7,110 nucleotides of DNA from Gemmatimonadaceae bacterium. GTDB taxonomy: Bacteria > Gemmatimonadota > Gemmatimonadetes > Gemmatimonadales > Gemmatimonadaceae. Below are positions 1 to 5,752 of this stretch, piece after piece. The DNA is taken from positions 1 through 7,110 of the forward strand of contig JADGQU010000114.1 in NCBI GenBank assembly GCA_017881545.1, given 5' to 3'. The translations under genes and the position numbers were made by a program. Every line of letters begins with the position of its first letter. The first letter of the stretch is position 1. The notes below the pieces were generated by a model that saw only the letters and a list, made by a program, of their open reading frames with translations, was not told where the DNA came from and searched no databases.

Positions 1-393
1 CACCGAATCGATCACCACCTGCCGGTGCCAATGATCGGGAACCGCCGCCACGATGCAGTCGATGTCCTTGTTGTCCAGCAGCTCCTTGTAGCGCCGCGTA
101 ACGGGCAGGTTGGGCCGGACGATTTCGCGCGCGAGTGTGTGCCGGCCGTCGTAAAGATCCGCCGCAGCCGCACATTCGACTCCCGGAAGCGTGATAGATG
201 TGCCGAGTAGCCCGGAGCCCTCCATGCCAACGCCGATGATGCCGAACCGCACCGTGTCGCTGGGTGCGACACGTCTCCCGGCGGCCTGCAGTGGCTCCGG
301 ACTCAGAAGAATATTCTTCGCCGCCAGCGATCCGCCTGCGGCGGCCGCGCTTACCCCGAGAAATTCACGTCGCGAAAAATTGCTCTTCGTCAT
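1..393 (-). CDS. Gfo/Idh/MocA family oxidoreductase, Tat-exported, N-terminal part (runs off left edge)
   Basis: This reading frame opens at the ATG at 393-391 and stays open to the window edge, giving 131 residues without a stop. Residues 7-13 read SRREFLG, a twin-arginine (Tat) signal, followed by an Ala/Gly-rich hydrophobic stretch to about residue 30. Residues 51-59 (GIIGVGMEG) are the GxGxxG dinucleotide-binding turn of a Rossmann fold, with an acidic residue (D79) near the end of the second strand. Residues 116-123 (AAVPDHWH) match the conserved T/VPDHWH segment of this family, in which NAD(P)-dependent enzymes oxidise or reduce sugars and cyclitols. An AGGGAGA ribosome site lies 4 bases upstream of the ATG, supporting this start. 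Family members are usually 330-480 residues, so most of the substrate-binding C-terminal domain is outside the window. Tat export suggests a pre-folded, cofactor-loaded enzyme in the periplasm. The substrate cannot be told. It is divergent from the TIM-barrel gene at 562. Confidence 0.9.
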   Translation of the reverse strand, partial: MTKSNFSRREFLGVSAAAAGGSLAAKNILLSPEPLQAAGRRVAPSDTVRFGIIGVGMEGSGLLGTSITLPGVECAAAADLYDGRHTLAREIVRPNLPVTRRYKELLDNKDIDCIVAAVPDHWHRQVVIDSV

Positions 394-561
394 GGCGTCT
401 CCCTGGAGTGATGTTTTTCCGCCTGCCACTGCGTCAGTCTGTCATTTGTTCGCCACAAACTATATCCTTTTCGGCGTGATTCCGCCGGGGCCAGGTGGTC
501 TGGTGCTTGGGGGCCGCCGAGGTTACGCTGGTGCTTCGCCACGCATATAGGGGGTTATCAA
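394..561. promoter_or_regulatory. Divergent intergenic region, likely holding promoters for both flanking genes
   Basis: These 168 bases separate two genes read outward, so promoters for both should lie here or overlap the gene ends. An A+T-richer patch at about 441-480 stands out in a G+C-rich surround. On the plus strand, TATATC at 461-466 with CTGTCA 16 bases upstream (439-444) matches the sigma-70 boxes at 4 of 6 positions each. That is weak support. The same patch read on the minus strand gives TATAGT (464-459) without a good -35 partner. The plus-strand gene has a ribosome site, AGGGGGT at 548-554. No operator-like inverted repeat was evident. The boxes are suggestive only. Confidence 0.3.
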
Positions 562-1416
562 ATGGACCGCCGAACATTCCTGTCGGCTCTCGGCCTCGCG
601 GCAATGGCGCCGCAGCTGGCCTGCACGCCGAGAGCGGGAAGCATGACGACGACACCGCGCCGTCTCCGTCGAGTTGGGATTCAGCTTTACACTCTGCGCG
701 ACGACGCGAGGCGTGATCTCGAAGGCACGCTCGCCAACATCGCACGGATCGGTTACAAGGATGTTGAGCTGCTCAGCTCGATGAACAACTTTGGAATGGA
801 GCCGACCAGATTGCGGGCCGTTCTCGACCGGCTCGGACTGCGCGCGCCCTCCACGCATCTGAGCGGTGAGACGTTCGACAATCTCGATCGCCAGATCGAG
901 GTGGCGAAAATACTAGGCCACCAGTACCTCGTTCTCGCCAGTCTTCCGACCGACAAGCCGACGCTCGACGATTACCGCCACTGGGCCGATCGTCTCAACG
1001 AGTTGGGCCGCCGCGCGCAACCCAGCGGTATTCGGATCGCATTCCACGACGAGTCCATCGATTTCAGGAAGATCGATGGCAAAGTTCCTTACGACGTGCT
1101 CGCGGAACGCACCGATCCCGCTTACGTGCGCCTCCAGCTCGACACCGGCAATCTCGCGTTGGCCGGCGCCGATGTGTACGACTACCTGAAGCGCTATGGC
1201 TCACGCTACTGGCTGTTTCACATCAAGGACGTTCCGGCTATCGCCGCGGAGCATGATACGGAGCTCGGAAAGGGCGTCCTCGACTTCAGACGCCTGTTCG
1301 CAAACATCGATCACATCGACGACAAGTTCGTGTACGTCGAGCAGGAGTCATATCCCGGCACACCTCTCGAGAGCGCACGGCACGACTATGAGTACATCTC
1401 CGCGCTCGAGTTCTGA
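562..1416 (+). CDS. Sugar phosphate isomerase/epimerase family protein (AP endonuclease 2-type TIM barrel), exported
   Basis: This 284-residue protein belongs to the xylose isomerase-like TIM-barrel family, which isomerises, epimerises or dehydrates sugars and inositols using a divalent metal. The N-terminus (MDRRTFLSALGLAAM) is a Tat-type signal with RR at 3-4. A Cys at residue 21 follows LA, but the -3 residue is Gln, so lipidation is doubtful. The mature part starts with a VGIQLYTLRDD strand, then GYKDVELL with E69 and STHLS with H99. The expected metal-site strands follow: FHDE (H162, E164), QLDTGN (D194), FHIKD (H220, D223) and VEQE (E260). Length is normal for the family. The ATG at 562 has an AGGGGGT ribosome site 7 bases upstream. 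The stop is 2 bases before the next gene, so the two are probably cotranscribed. Divergence from a Tat-exported Gfo/Idh/MocA gene suggests a shared extracytoplasmic sugar pathway, which is inference. The exact reaction is unknown. Confidence 0.9.
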   Translation: MDRRTFLSALGLAAMAPQLACTPRAGSMTTTPRRLRRVGIQLYTLRDDARRDLEGTLANIARIGYKDVELLSSMNNFGMEPTRLRAVLDRLGLRAPSTHLSGETFDNLDRQIEVAKILGHQYLVLASLPTDKPTLDDYRHWADRLNELGRRAQPSGIRIAFHDESIDFRKIDGKVPYDVLAERTDPAYVRLQLDTGNLALAGADVYDYLKRYGSRYWLFHIKDVPAIAAEHDTELGKGVLDFRRLFANIDHIDDKFVYVEQESYPGTPLESARHDYEYISALEF

Positions 1417-1418
1417 CG

Positions 1419-2138
1419 ATGCGCAATTCAGTTGTAGCCGTGCTCGCAATTCTCCCGGCGCTCGCGCATGGTCAGGGTGCACGGATGGACGCAGGCGACC
1501 CGGAGCCGCGAATCGTCGTCACGGCAACTCGCACGACGCGGCTCGCCCCGGATCGATTCACGCTCTACGTCACCGTCGAGGGCTCAGGCGAAACGCCCGC
1601 TGAAGCGGCGCAGCGCGGGGCACAGAAACTCCAAGCGGTGATTGCCGCTCTTCAACCATTCAGCGGCAGGGATGCGATCGTTGCGATACCGTATGGCGTT
1701 TCACCCGCGCCGAACCTCAACGGATTTCCCGGCAGCTCGTCGCAGACATCCTTCGTTGCGCGTCACGTCCTGCGCGTGCAGCCAGGTCGCGTCGATCAGA
1801 TCACGCCGCTGGCGGTGGCAGCGATTGCAGCGGGTGCCAGCTCGGCTTCGCCGCCCACGTTCGAAGCAACCGGCGCCGATTCCGTGAGGCGAGTGCGGTA
1901 TGGCGAAGCGCTTACGCAAGCTCGTCGCGATGCTGAGGCGCTCGCCGTGGCGCTCGGCGGGCGCCTTGGAGCAATGATCGAAGTCTCTTCCAGCAGCGGT
2001 CCTCCGGCATTCCCGGGCTCGGATGGATATGCCGGATTTGTCAGCTTCGTGGGTGGCTATGACTTCCGAGGGCCGGTGCAGCCACCCGATGTCGTCGTGA
2101 GCGCGACTGTGACAGTGAGGTATCGGTTTATTCCGTGA
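1419..2138 (+). CDS. SIMPL domain-containing protein (DUF541, YggE-like), secreted
   Basis: This 239-residue protein opens with a short signal peptide (MRNSVVAVLAILPALAHG, probable cleavage near residues 18-20). It then shows the SIMPL/DUF541 pattern. An early strand (PRIVVTATRTTRLAPDRFTLYVTVEGSG) is followed by an amphipathic helix (AAQRGAQKLQAVIAAL). The family's most recognisable segment comes next, ARRDAEALAVALGGRLGAMIEVS with D171 in it, and the protein ends in a strand, VVVSATVTVRYRF. Family members include E. coli YggE and Brucella BP26, periplasmic or outer-membrane proteins of poorly defined role sometimes linked to oxidative stress. The biochemical function is unknown. The start lies 2 bases after the upstream TGA with no strong ribosome site, which suggests translational coupling to the TIM-barrel gene. 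A Ser/Gly/Pro-rich stretch at about 189-217 (SSSSGPPAFPGSDGYAG) looks like a flexible loop before the last strand. Confidence 0.9.
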   Translation: MRNSVVAVLAILPALAHGQGARMDAGDPEPRIVVTATRTTRLAPDRFTLYVTVEGSGETPAEAAQRGAQKLQAVIAALQPFSGRDAIVAIPYGVSPAPNLNGFPGSSSQTSFVARHVLRVQPGRVDQITPLAVAAIAAGASSASPPTFEATGADSVRRVRYGEALTQARRDAEALAVALGGRLGAMIEVSSSSGPPAFPGSDGYAGFVSFVGGYDFRGPVQPPDVVVSATVTVRYRFIP

Positions 2139-2169
2139 TGAGAGCGTGGTGACGCGATCACGCCGGAGC

Positions 2170-3351
2170 TTATGAACGGGAGGATGGCCCGCTGACTCGA
2201 CCTGAGTCGGCGGGCCATCTGCCGATGCGAAACGGAGACAGATCGAATCGCGACTTTCCCGTCATGAGCAGCTCGGCCTGCAGCTCCCCGATCGCGCTCG
2301 CGAACTTGAATCCGTGTCCCGAACACGGGCTCGAGATCAGCACCTGGGGATGGAGCGGGTGGAAGTCGATGATGAAATCGTGATTCGGCGTGTTGGTGAA
2401 GAGGCAGGTGGCGCGGTCGCGAACGGGAGCGTCCGCCAAGGTCGGTAGCACCGGACGGAGAGCCGCGCGCAACGGCTTCACTTCGTCGTCATTCACGCCG
2501 CGCTCGACGCTGTCCGGATCGGGCGCAATCTCTCCTGAATGCATCACGGACGCCTTCACCCCACGGGTAAGTCGAGGGAAGCCGTAGCAGATGTGGCCTG
2601 CCTTGTATTCGTAGGCGTAGATGGGAAAGCGATCCGCCTCGTACAATTCCCGCCCTGCGCTCGGGTTCAACCAGAATACGGATTGGCGCTCGATCATAAG
2701 CGGCAGCTTGAGATCGTGCGCGAGCCCGGTGTTCCATGCTCCAGCTGCGAGCACTAGCCGATCCGCCGTGTAGGTGCCGCCTTGAGTGCGTACCTGAACT
2801 CCGTCGCCATCCGCATTCCAGTCGAGCACCGGCTCGTTGAAGAGTGCCGTCGCGCCGGCCGCGCGCGCGGCATCGATATGCGCTCTGTTGCACGCCTCGG
2901 GATCGAGGTAGCCGGCCCGCGGATCGAGTACCGCGACCAGGTTCGGCGCCAGCTCAAACGCGGGGAATCGCTCGTGAACCTGCGCCGGTGTCAGAACCTC
3001 GTGCGGAAGTTGGTGCTCGGTCGCACTCCGCAACGTGCCGGCAACGACCATCCCGTCGGCCGGGCCGATCATGAGCCCACCGGTAATCTTCATCAGCGAT
3101 TTGCCGCTCGCCTGCTCCAGCTCTCGCCACAGTTCGTGGGCTCGCCTGACCAGCGGCACGTACAAGGGATGCTCGAAGTAGGTCTCGCGGATGATCCGGC
3201 TGTCCCCGTGCGAGGAGCCGAGCTCGTGCCCCTGCGAGAACTGTTCGAGCCCCAGAACGCGGAGGCCCCGGCGTGCGAGATGGAACAGCGTCGCGCTGCC
3301 CATCGCGCCGAGCCCGATCACGATGGCGTCGTAGCCACGCGGTTTGGTCAT
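2170..3351 (-). CDS. solA: N-methyl-L-tryptophan oxidase / monomeric sarcosine oxidase family FAD enzyme
   Basis: This 393-residue flavoprotein of the DAO/MSOX family oxidises N-methylated amino acids with O2, releasing formaldehyde and hydrogen peroxide, normally in the cytoplasm. IGLGAMG (12-18) is the FAD Rossmann GxGxxG turn, and E36 is the likely ribose-binding acid. The SSHGDSRIIRE segment carries H48, S51, R52 and R55, matching H45, T48, R49 and R52 of Bacillus sarcosine oxidase. K266 in GVKAS corresponds to the oxygen-activating Lys265. C316 in ATCLFTNTPNHDFIID matches the Cys315 that covalently binds FAD. SSPCSGHGFKFASAIGE is the conserved C-terminal FAD contact. All key residues are therefore present. 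Homologues usually end soon after the DLSPF segment. Here about 15 extra residues (GRWPADSGRVSGPSSRS) follow, encoded by a strong hairpin at 2183-2219. The gene is convergent with the SIMPL gene and has no clear ribosome site at 3351. Substrate choice between sarcosine, N-methyltryptophan and related amines cannot be read from sequence, so the symbol is tentative. Confidence 0.9.
   Translation of the reverse strand: MTKPRGYDAIVIGLGAMGSATLFHLARRGLRVLGLEQFSQGHELGSSHGDSRIIRETYFEHPLYVPLVRRAHELWRELEQASGKSLMKITGGLMIGPADGMVVAGTLRSATEHQLPHEVLTPAQVHERFPAFELAPNLVAVLDPRAGYLDPEACNRAHIDAARAAGATALFNEPVLDWNADGDGVQVRTQGGTYTADRLVLAAGAWNTGLAHDLKLPLMIERQSVFWLNPSAGRELYEADRFPIYAYEYKAGHICYGFPRLTRGVKASVMHSGEIAPDPDSVERGVNDDEVKPLRAALRPVLPTLADAPVRDRATCLFTNTPNHDFIIDFHPLHPQVLISSPCSGHGFKFASAIGELQAELLMTGKSRFDLSPFRIGRWPADSGRVSGPSSRS
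2183..2219. terminator. Strong hairpin between convergent genes, possible bidirectional terminator
   Basis: GATGGCCCGC at 2183-2192 pairs perfectly with GCGGGCCATC at 2210-2219. After one T-G wobble the stem continues with GACTC/GAGTC, leaving a 5-base loop (GACCT), for 16 paired positions in all. It is the strongest inverted repeat I found in the window. It lies 44 bases after the stop of the plus-strand SIMPL gene and inside the last codons of the minus-strand oxidase. Neither side carries a T-run, so it is not a textbook intrinsic terminator. Its placement between convergent genes argues for a role in ending or protecting both transcripts. Confidence 0.55.
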
Positions 3352-3443
3352 GACTTCAGTAATTTGAATCGGGTTCCGGAAACCTGCTCGGGGACGTTAC
3401 GTAGGTAGATGTGAAATCCAGATAACCCTTTGCCGAATCATTC
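3352..3443. other. Divergent intergenic region between the oxidase and small-protein genes
   Basis: These 92 bases lie between genes read in opposite directions, so both promoters are expected here. I could not find a pair of -35/-10 boxes with convincing matches and spacing on either strand. A short palindrome, TACGTA, lies at about 3399-3404, but it is too short to call an operator. Neither gene has a clear ribosome-binding site directly before its ATG. Confidence 0.25.
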
Positions 3444-3728
3444 ATGGATCCTGAAGTTGCGAACTTTGCGGTAGTCGCCGTCATCATCGTTGTCATGGTC
3501 GGGGCGCTTTCCAGCATCACGGTGGGGCTCGTTCGTGGACTTTCCAAGTTTTCCAAGAAAATCCCCGAGCGTGATCAGCCAAACGTACTCCAGATGGAGC
3601 AGCGCTTCGACCAGCTCCAGCAGTCAGTCGATGCCATCGCCGTAGAGGTCGAGCGCATTGCCGAGGCCCAGCGCTTCTCCGCCAGGCTGCTCGCCGAGCG
3701 GGGCGAAACGCCGGCGCTCCCCAGATAG
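3444..3728 (+). CDS. Small single-pass membrane protein with C-terminal coiled coil, function unknown
   Basis: This 94-residue protein has one clear hydrophobic segment at about residues 8-29 (FAVVAVIIVVMVGALSSITVGL). A basic stretch follows (RGLSKFSKKIPERDQ), consistent with a membrane anchor and a cytoplasmic C-terminus. Residues 48-85 (LQMEQRFDQLQQSVDAIAVEVERIAEAQRF and onward) have heptad-like spacing of hydrophobics and many charged residues, typical of a short coiled coil. The tail, RFSARLLAERGETP, resembles small proteins I associate with Gemmatimonadota genomes, from recollection only. The layout recalls PspB-like and other small scaffolding proteins, but I see no diagnostic motif and assign no function. 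The codons and hydrophobic pattern are coherent in this frame, while other frames here give only basic, low-complexity products. A G+C-rich hairpin begins directly after the stop codon. Confidence 0.75.
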   Translation: MDPEVANFAVVAVIIVVMVGALSSITVGLVRGLSKFSKKIPERDQPNVLQMEQRFDQLQQSVDAIAVEVERIAEAQRFSARLLAERGETPALPR

Positions 3729-3755
3729 CCGGGCAGGCGCGCAACGCCCGCCGGG
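3729..3755 (+). terminator. Imperfect G+C-rich hairpin right after the 3444-3728 gene
   Basis: Bases 3729-3739 pair with 3745-3755 at 9 of 11 positions around a 5-base loop (CGCAA). The hairpin starts immediately after the TAG at 3726-3728. A T-run (TTTTT at 3767-3771) occurs about 11 bases beyond the stem, further than in a standard intrinsic terminator. It may attenuate or end transcription before the next small gene. Without a T-tract next to the stem the call is tentative. Confidence 0.35.
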
Positions 3756-3851
3756 TACAAGCCGTATTTTTCGGCAGGCAGATGACGACGAACCTCCGAA
3801 ACGTTCGCATCCTCCACATCGAAGCGCCGAGCGCGCGAGGAATCCTGACCG

Positions 3852-4124
3852 ATGCCCTGCATCCTGACTTTGATGGCTCTGGCCGCCCCGCGACTCGTCC
3901 TGGCGCTGCTCTGGTTCTTCACCCATTGGTTCCGCGGCATTTTCGACAACACCCTGTGGCCCATCATCGGCTTTATCTTTCTGCCGACGACCCTTCTCTG
4001 GTATTCGGCCGTTCACAACTGGTTTGGCGGACAGTGGACCTTCTGGCCCGTTGTCGGACTAGTCATCGCCCTCATGATCGACCTCGGTCCGGTGAGCGGC
4101 CGCCGCATGCAGAACAAACGCTAG
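3852..4124 (+). CDS. Small multi-pass membrane protein, function unknown
   Basis: This 90-residue, very hydrophobic and Trp/Phe-rich protein has about three membrane segments: residues 8-26 (MALAAPRLVLALLWFFTHW), 34-53 (TLWPIIGFIFLPTTLLWYSA) and 62-78 (TFWPVVGLVIALMIDLG). It has a short basic tail, GRRMQNKR. WP-initiated helices and the HNWFGGQWT loop are its most distinctive features. I recognise no enzyme motif; it looks like a conserved hypothetical inner-membrane protein. The ATG at 3852 has GAGGAA (3837-3842) 9 bases upstream. A second in-frame ATG at 3873 would give a product starting MALAAPRLV, and that seems an equally natural N-terminus, but it lacks a ribosome site. It lies on the same strand as the preceding small membrane gene with a hairpin between, so cotranscription is uncertain. 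Confidence 0.7.
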   Translation: MPCILTLMALAAPRLVLALLWFFTHWFRGIFDNTLWPIIGFIFLPTTLLWYSAVHNWFGGQWTFWPVVGLVIALMIDLGPVSGRRMQNKR

Positions 4125-4225
4125 CGCCTCGATGATCTTGGAAAACTCCAGCGGGATTCTGCTGCTCGACACGAGAATGGACGCTCCCTTGCGCTGGAAG
4201 TAGCACTCTCACCGCAGAGGTTGAA
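4125..4225. other. Intergenic spacer upstream of the PQQ dehydrogenase
   Basis: This roughly 100-base stretch separates the small membrane protein gene from the dehydrogenase. I see no T-run terminator, no convincing promoter boxes and no extended inverted repeat in it. It may carry the dehydrogenase promoter, since the gene has its own strong ribosome site, but nothing visible proves that. Confidence 0.25.
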
Positions 4226-4234
4226 ATGATGTAC

Positions 4235-4243
4235 GGAAGGAGG
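4235..4243 (+). promoter_or_regulatory. Strong ribosome-binding site (GGAAGGAGG) deciding the dehydrogenase start
   Basis: GGAAGGAGG is a near-perfect Shine-Dalgarno sequence. It sits 9 bases before the ATG at 4253, inside the longer open frame that could start at 4226. Its spacing fits 4253 and is too short for the GTG at 4247. It is the best ribosome site in the window and the main reason for placing the start at 4253. The 4226 ATG has only a modest AGAGG upstream. Confidence 0.7.
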
Positions 4244-4252
4244 TTTGTGCGC

Positions 4253-5647
4253 ATGGCTCGCGATCCCGCTCGTTCGCTTGTCGTCGCGGTGGCCGCGATC
4301 GCGCTGGTCGGATGCGCCAAAACCGAAGGAACGGGCGGCTCCGACTCTACAATCGCCAGCAACACCCAGACTGCCAGCACCTCCGCGTGCGCAGGGGACA
4401 ATGGGGGCATCACGTTGCCAACTGGTTTCTGCGCGACAGTGTTCGCCGACACGATCGGGCACGTCAGGCACATCGTCGTTGCCACGAATGGCGATGTCTA
4501 CGTCAACACCTGGAGTGGCCCGTACTATTCGGGGCCGACGCATTCCGGCGGTTTCCTGGTCGCGCTTCGCGATACGAACAACGATGGAAAGGCCGACATC
4601 GTCAAGCGATTCGGTCCCGATGCGCAGCAACAGAATGGCGGCGGCACCGGCATTGGTCTCTACAAGGGCGCGCTCTACGCCGAGGAAGGCAACACGAGCG
4701 AGAAGCGAATCGTGCGCTATGAGATCTCGACCGCCAGCATGACTCCGAAATCGCCGACCTCGGAGACGATCGTTGGAGGTCTTCCCGCCAATGGCGATCA
4801 CCCGATGCATCCATTCGCGATCGACGCCAGCGGAAACATGTACATGGACATCGGCTCCGCGACCAACTCCTGCCAGATCAAGAACCGCACGCTCGAATCT
4901 TCCGGCCACAAACCATGCACGGAGCTCCAGACTCGCGCTGGTATCTGGCGCTATGACGCCAACAAGACAAACCAGAAATTCTCGCCGGCCGAGAGGTACG
5001 CCACCGGTATCCGGAACGCGGTCGGAATCGCGTTCGATCCTGGTGGACAGCTCTACTCGACGCAGCACGGACGCGATCAGCTCGTTGACAACTGGCCGAA
5101 GCGCTATACCGCAGTCCAGGGTCAGAATCTGCCCGCCGAAGAGCTGTTGAAGATCGAGCAGGGCGGCGACTATGGATGGCCGACGTGCTATTTCGATGGC
5201 ACCCAGGCCAAGCTCGTGCTGGCGCCCGAGAACGGCGGTGACGGCGGCAAAGCACTCGGTGATTGCCCGACGAAGAAGGGACCCGAGGCTTACTTCCCGG
5301 CGCACTGGGCACCCGACGGCCTTGTCTTCTATTCCGGCTCGCTATTCCCGGCCCGCTACAAGGGCGGCGCTTTCATCGCGTTCCACGGCTCGTGGAACCG
5401 CGCGCCCGGAGCGCAGCAGGGCTACAACGTCGTCTTTGTTCCCTTCAGCGCTGGTAAGCCGGTCGATCCGGCCAAGTACGAGATCTTTGCCGATGGATTC
5501 GCGGGCGGCCCACTCGGACCCGATGCCAATGACAAAGCTGCGCACCGTCCCACCGGCATTACGCAGGGACCGGACGGCGCCCTTTATATCACCGACGACA
5601 AGGGCGGACGTATCTGGAAGGTCACCTACAAGGGGTCGGGAAAGTAG
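4253..5647 (+). CDS. PQQ-dependent sugar dehydrogenase (soluble glucose/sorbosone dehydrogenase family), lipoprotein
   Basis: This 464-residue beta-propeller quinoprotein would oxidise an aldose or aldehyde sugar with pyrroloquinoline quinone, passing electrons to the respiratory chain from the periplasm. From the ATG at 4253 the N-terminus is MARDPARS, then a hydrophobic stretch and lipobox LVGC (lipidated Cys about residue 21), followed by a Gly/Ser/Thr-rich linker. H183, 13 residues before the MYMDIGS strand, aligns with catalytic His144 of Acinetobacter sGDH. R254 in GIRNAVGIAFDP aligns with its Arg228, which contacts PQQ. QHGRDQL follows as in relatives. An acidic DTNNDGKAD loop at 107-115 resembles a calcium-binding loop. 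Later propeller blades include GGDYGWPTC, HGSWNRAP and a closing PTGITQGPDGALYITDDKGGRIWKV. There is no CXXCH, so no fused cytochrome. The frame is also open from 4226, which would give a less natural signal peptide. Substrate and PQQ source are unknown; no pqq synthesis gene is present. Confidence 0.92.
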   Translation: MARDPARSLVVAVAAIALVGCAKTEGTGGSDSTIASNTQTASTSACAGDNGGITLPTGFCATVFADTIGHVRHIVVATNGDVYVNTWSGPYYSGPTHSGGFLVALRDTNNDGKADIVKRFGPDAQQQNGGGTGIGLYKGALYAEEGNTSEKRIVRYEISTASMTPKSPTSETIVGGLPANGDHPMHPFAIDASGNMYMDIGSATNSCQIKNRTLESSGHKPCTELQTRAGIWRYDANKTNQKFSPAERYATGIRNAVGIAFDPGGQLYSTQHGRDQLVDNWPKRYTAVQGQNLPAEELLKIEQGGDYGWPTCYFDGTQAKLVLAPENGGDGGKALGDCPTKKGPEAYFPAHWAPDGLVFYSGSLFPARYKGGAFIAFHGSWNRAPGAQQGYNVVFVPFSAGKPVDPAKYEIFADGFAGGPLGPDANDKAAHRPTGITQGPDGALYITDDKGGRIWKVTYKGSGK

Positions 5648-5653
5648 CAACGC

Positions 5654-5668
5654 CGAGCGTAACGCTCG
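5654..5668 (+). terminator. Small hairpin just after the PQQ dehydrogenase
   Basis: CGAGCG at 5654-5659 pairs with CGCTCG at 5663-5668 around a TAA loop, 6 bases after the stop codon. It has no T-run. It may stabilise the 3' end or act together with the larger hairpin at 5697-5724. By itself it is weak evidence of termination. Confidence 0.3.
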
Positions 5669-5696
5669 CGCCCGCTTGTCGTCTAGGTAGTGAGTC

Positions 5697-5724
5697 CAGC
5701 GGCGGCCCATTGTGGCCGCCGCTG
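5697..5724 (+). terminator. Perfect 11-bp hairpin between the dehydrogenase and lipoprotein genes
   Basis: Bases 5697-5707 (CAGCGGCGGCC) pair perfectly with 5714-5724 around a 6-base loop, CATTGT. It lies 49 bases after the dehydrogenase stop and 28 bases before the ATG at 5753. The stem is stable enough to pause RNA polymerase, but there is no T-tract, so it is at best a non-canonical terminator. It could alternatively shape the leader of the downstream lipoprotein transcript. Confidence 0.45.
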
Positions 5725-5752
5725 CTCGCATCTACCCGAATCAGACAATCAA

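Noticed and set aside
191..550. A 119-codon plus-strand frame across the left end and divergent spacer
   Set aside because: It is antisense to the Tat oxidoreductase N-terminus and then runs through the intergenic region; its product is Pro/Ala/Arg-rich with no domain.
1196..1603. A 135-codon plus-strand frame bridging the isomerase and SIMPL genes
   Set aside because: It is a frame-shifted shadow of both genes, rich in Ser/Arg/Thr, and would require abandoning two well-supported proteins.
3782..4135. Plus-strand frame starting MTTNLRNVRILHIEA, overlapping the 90-residue membrane protein
   Set aside because: Most of it overlaps the hydrophobic frame at 3852-4124 and turns into Pro/Arg/His-rich shadow sequence there. 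Only the first ~25 residues are outside the overlap, and they show no known motif.
4121..5305. A 394-codon open frame on the minus strand
   Set aside because: It lies fully antisense to the PQQ dehydrogenase, whose frame has clear family motifs. The antisense product has no recognisable domain; long antisense frames are common in G+C-rich DNA.
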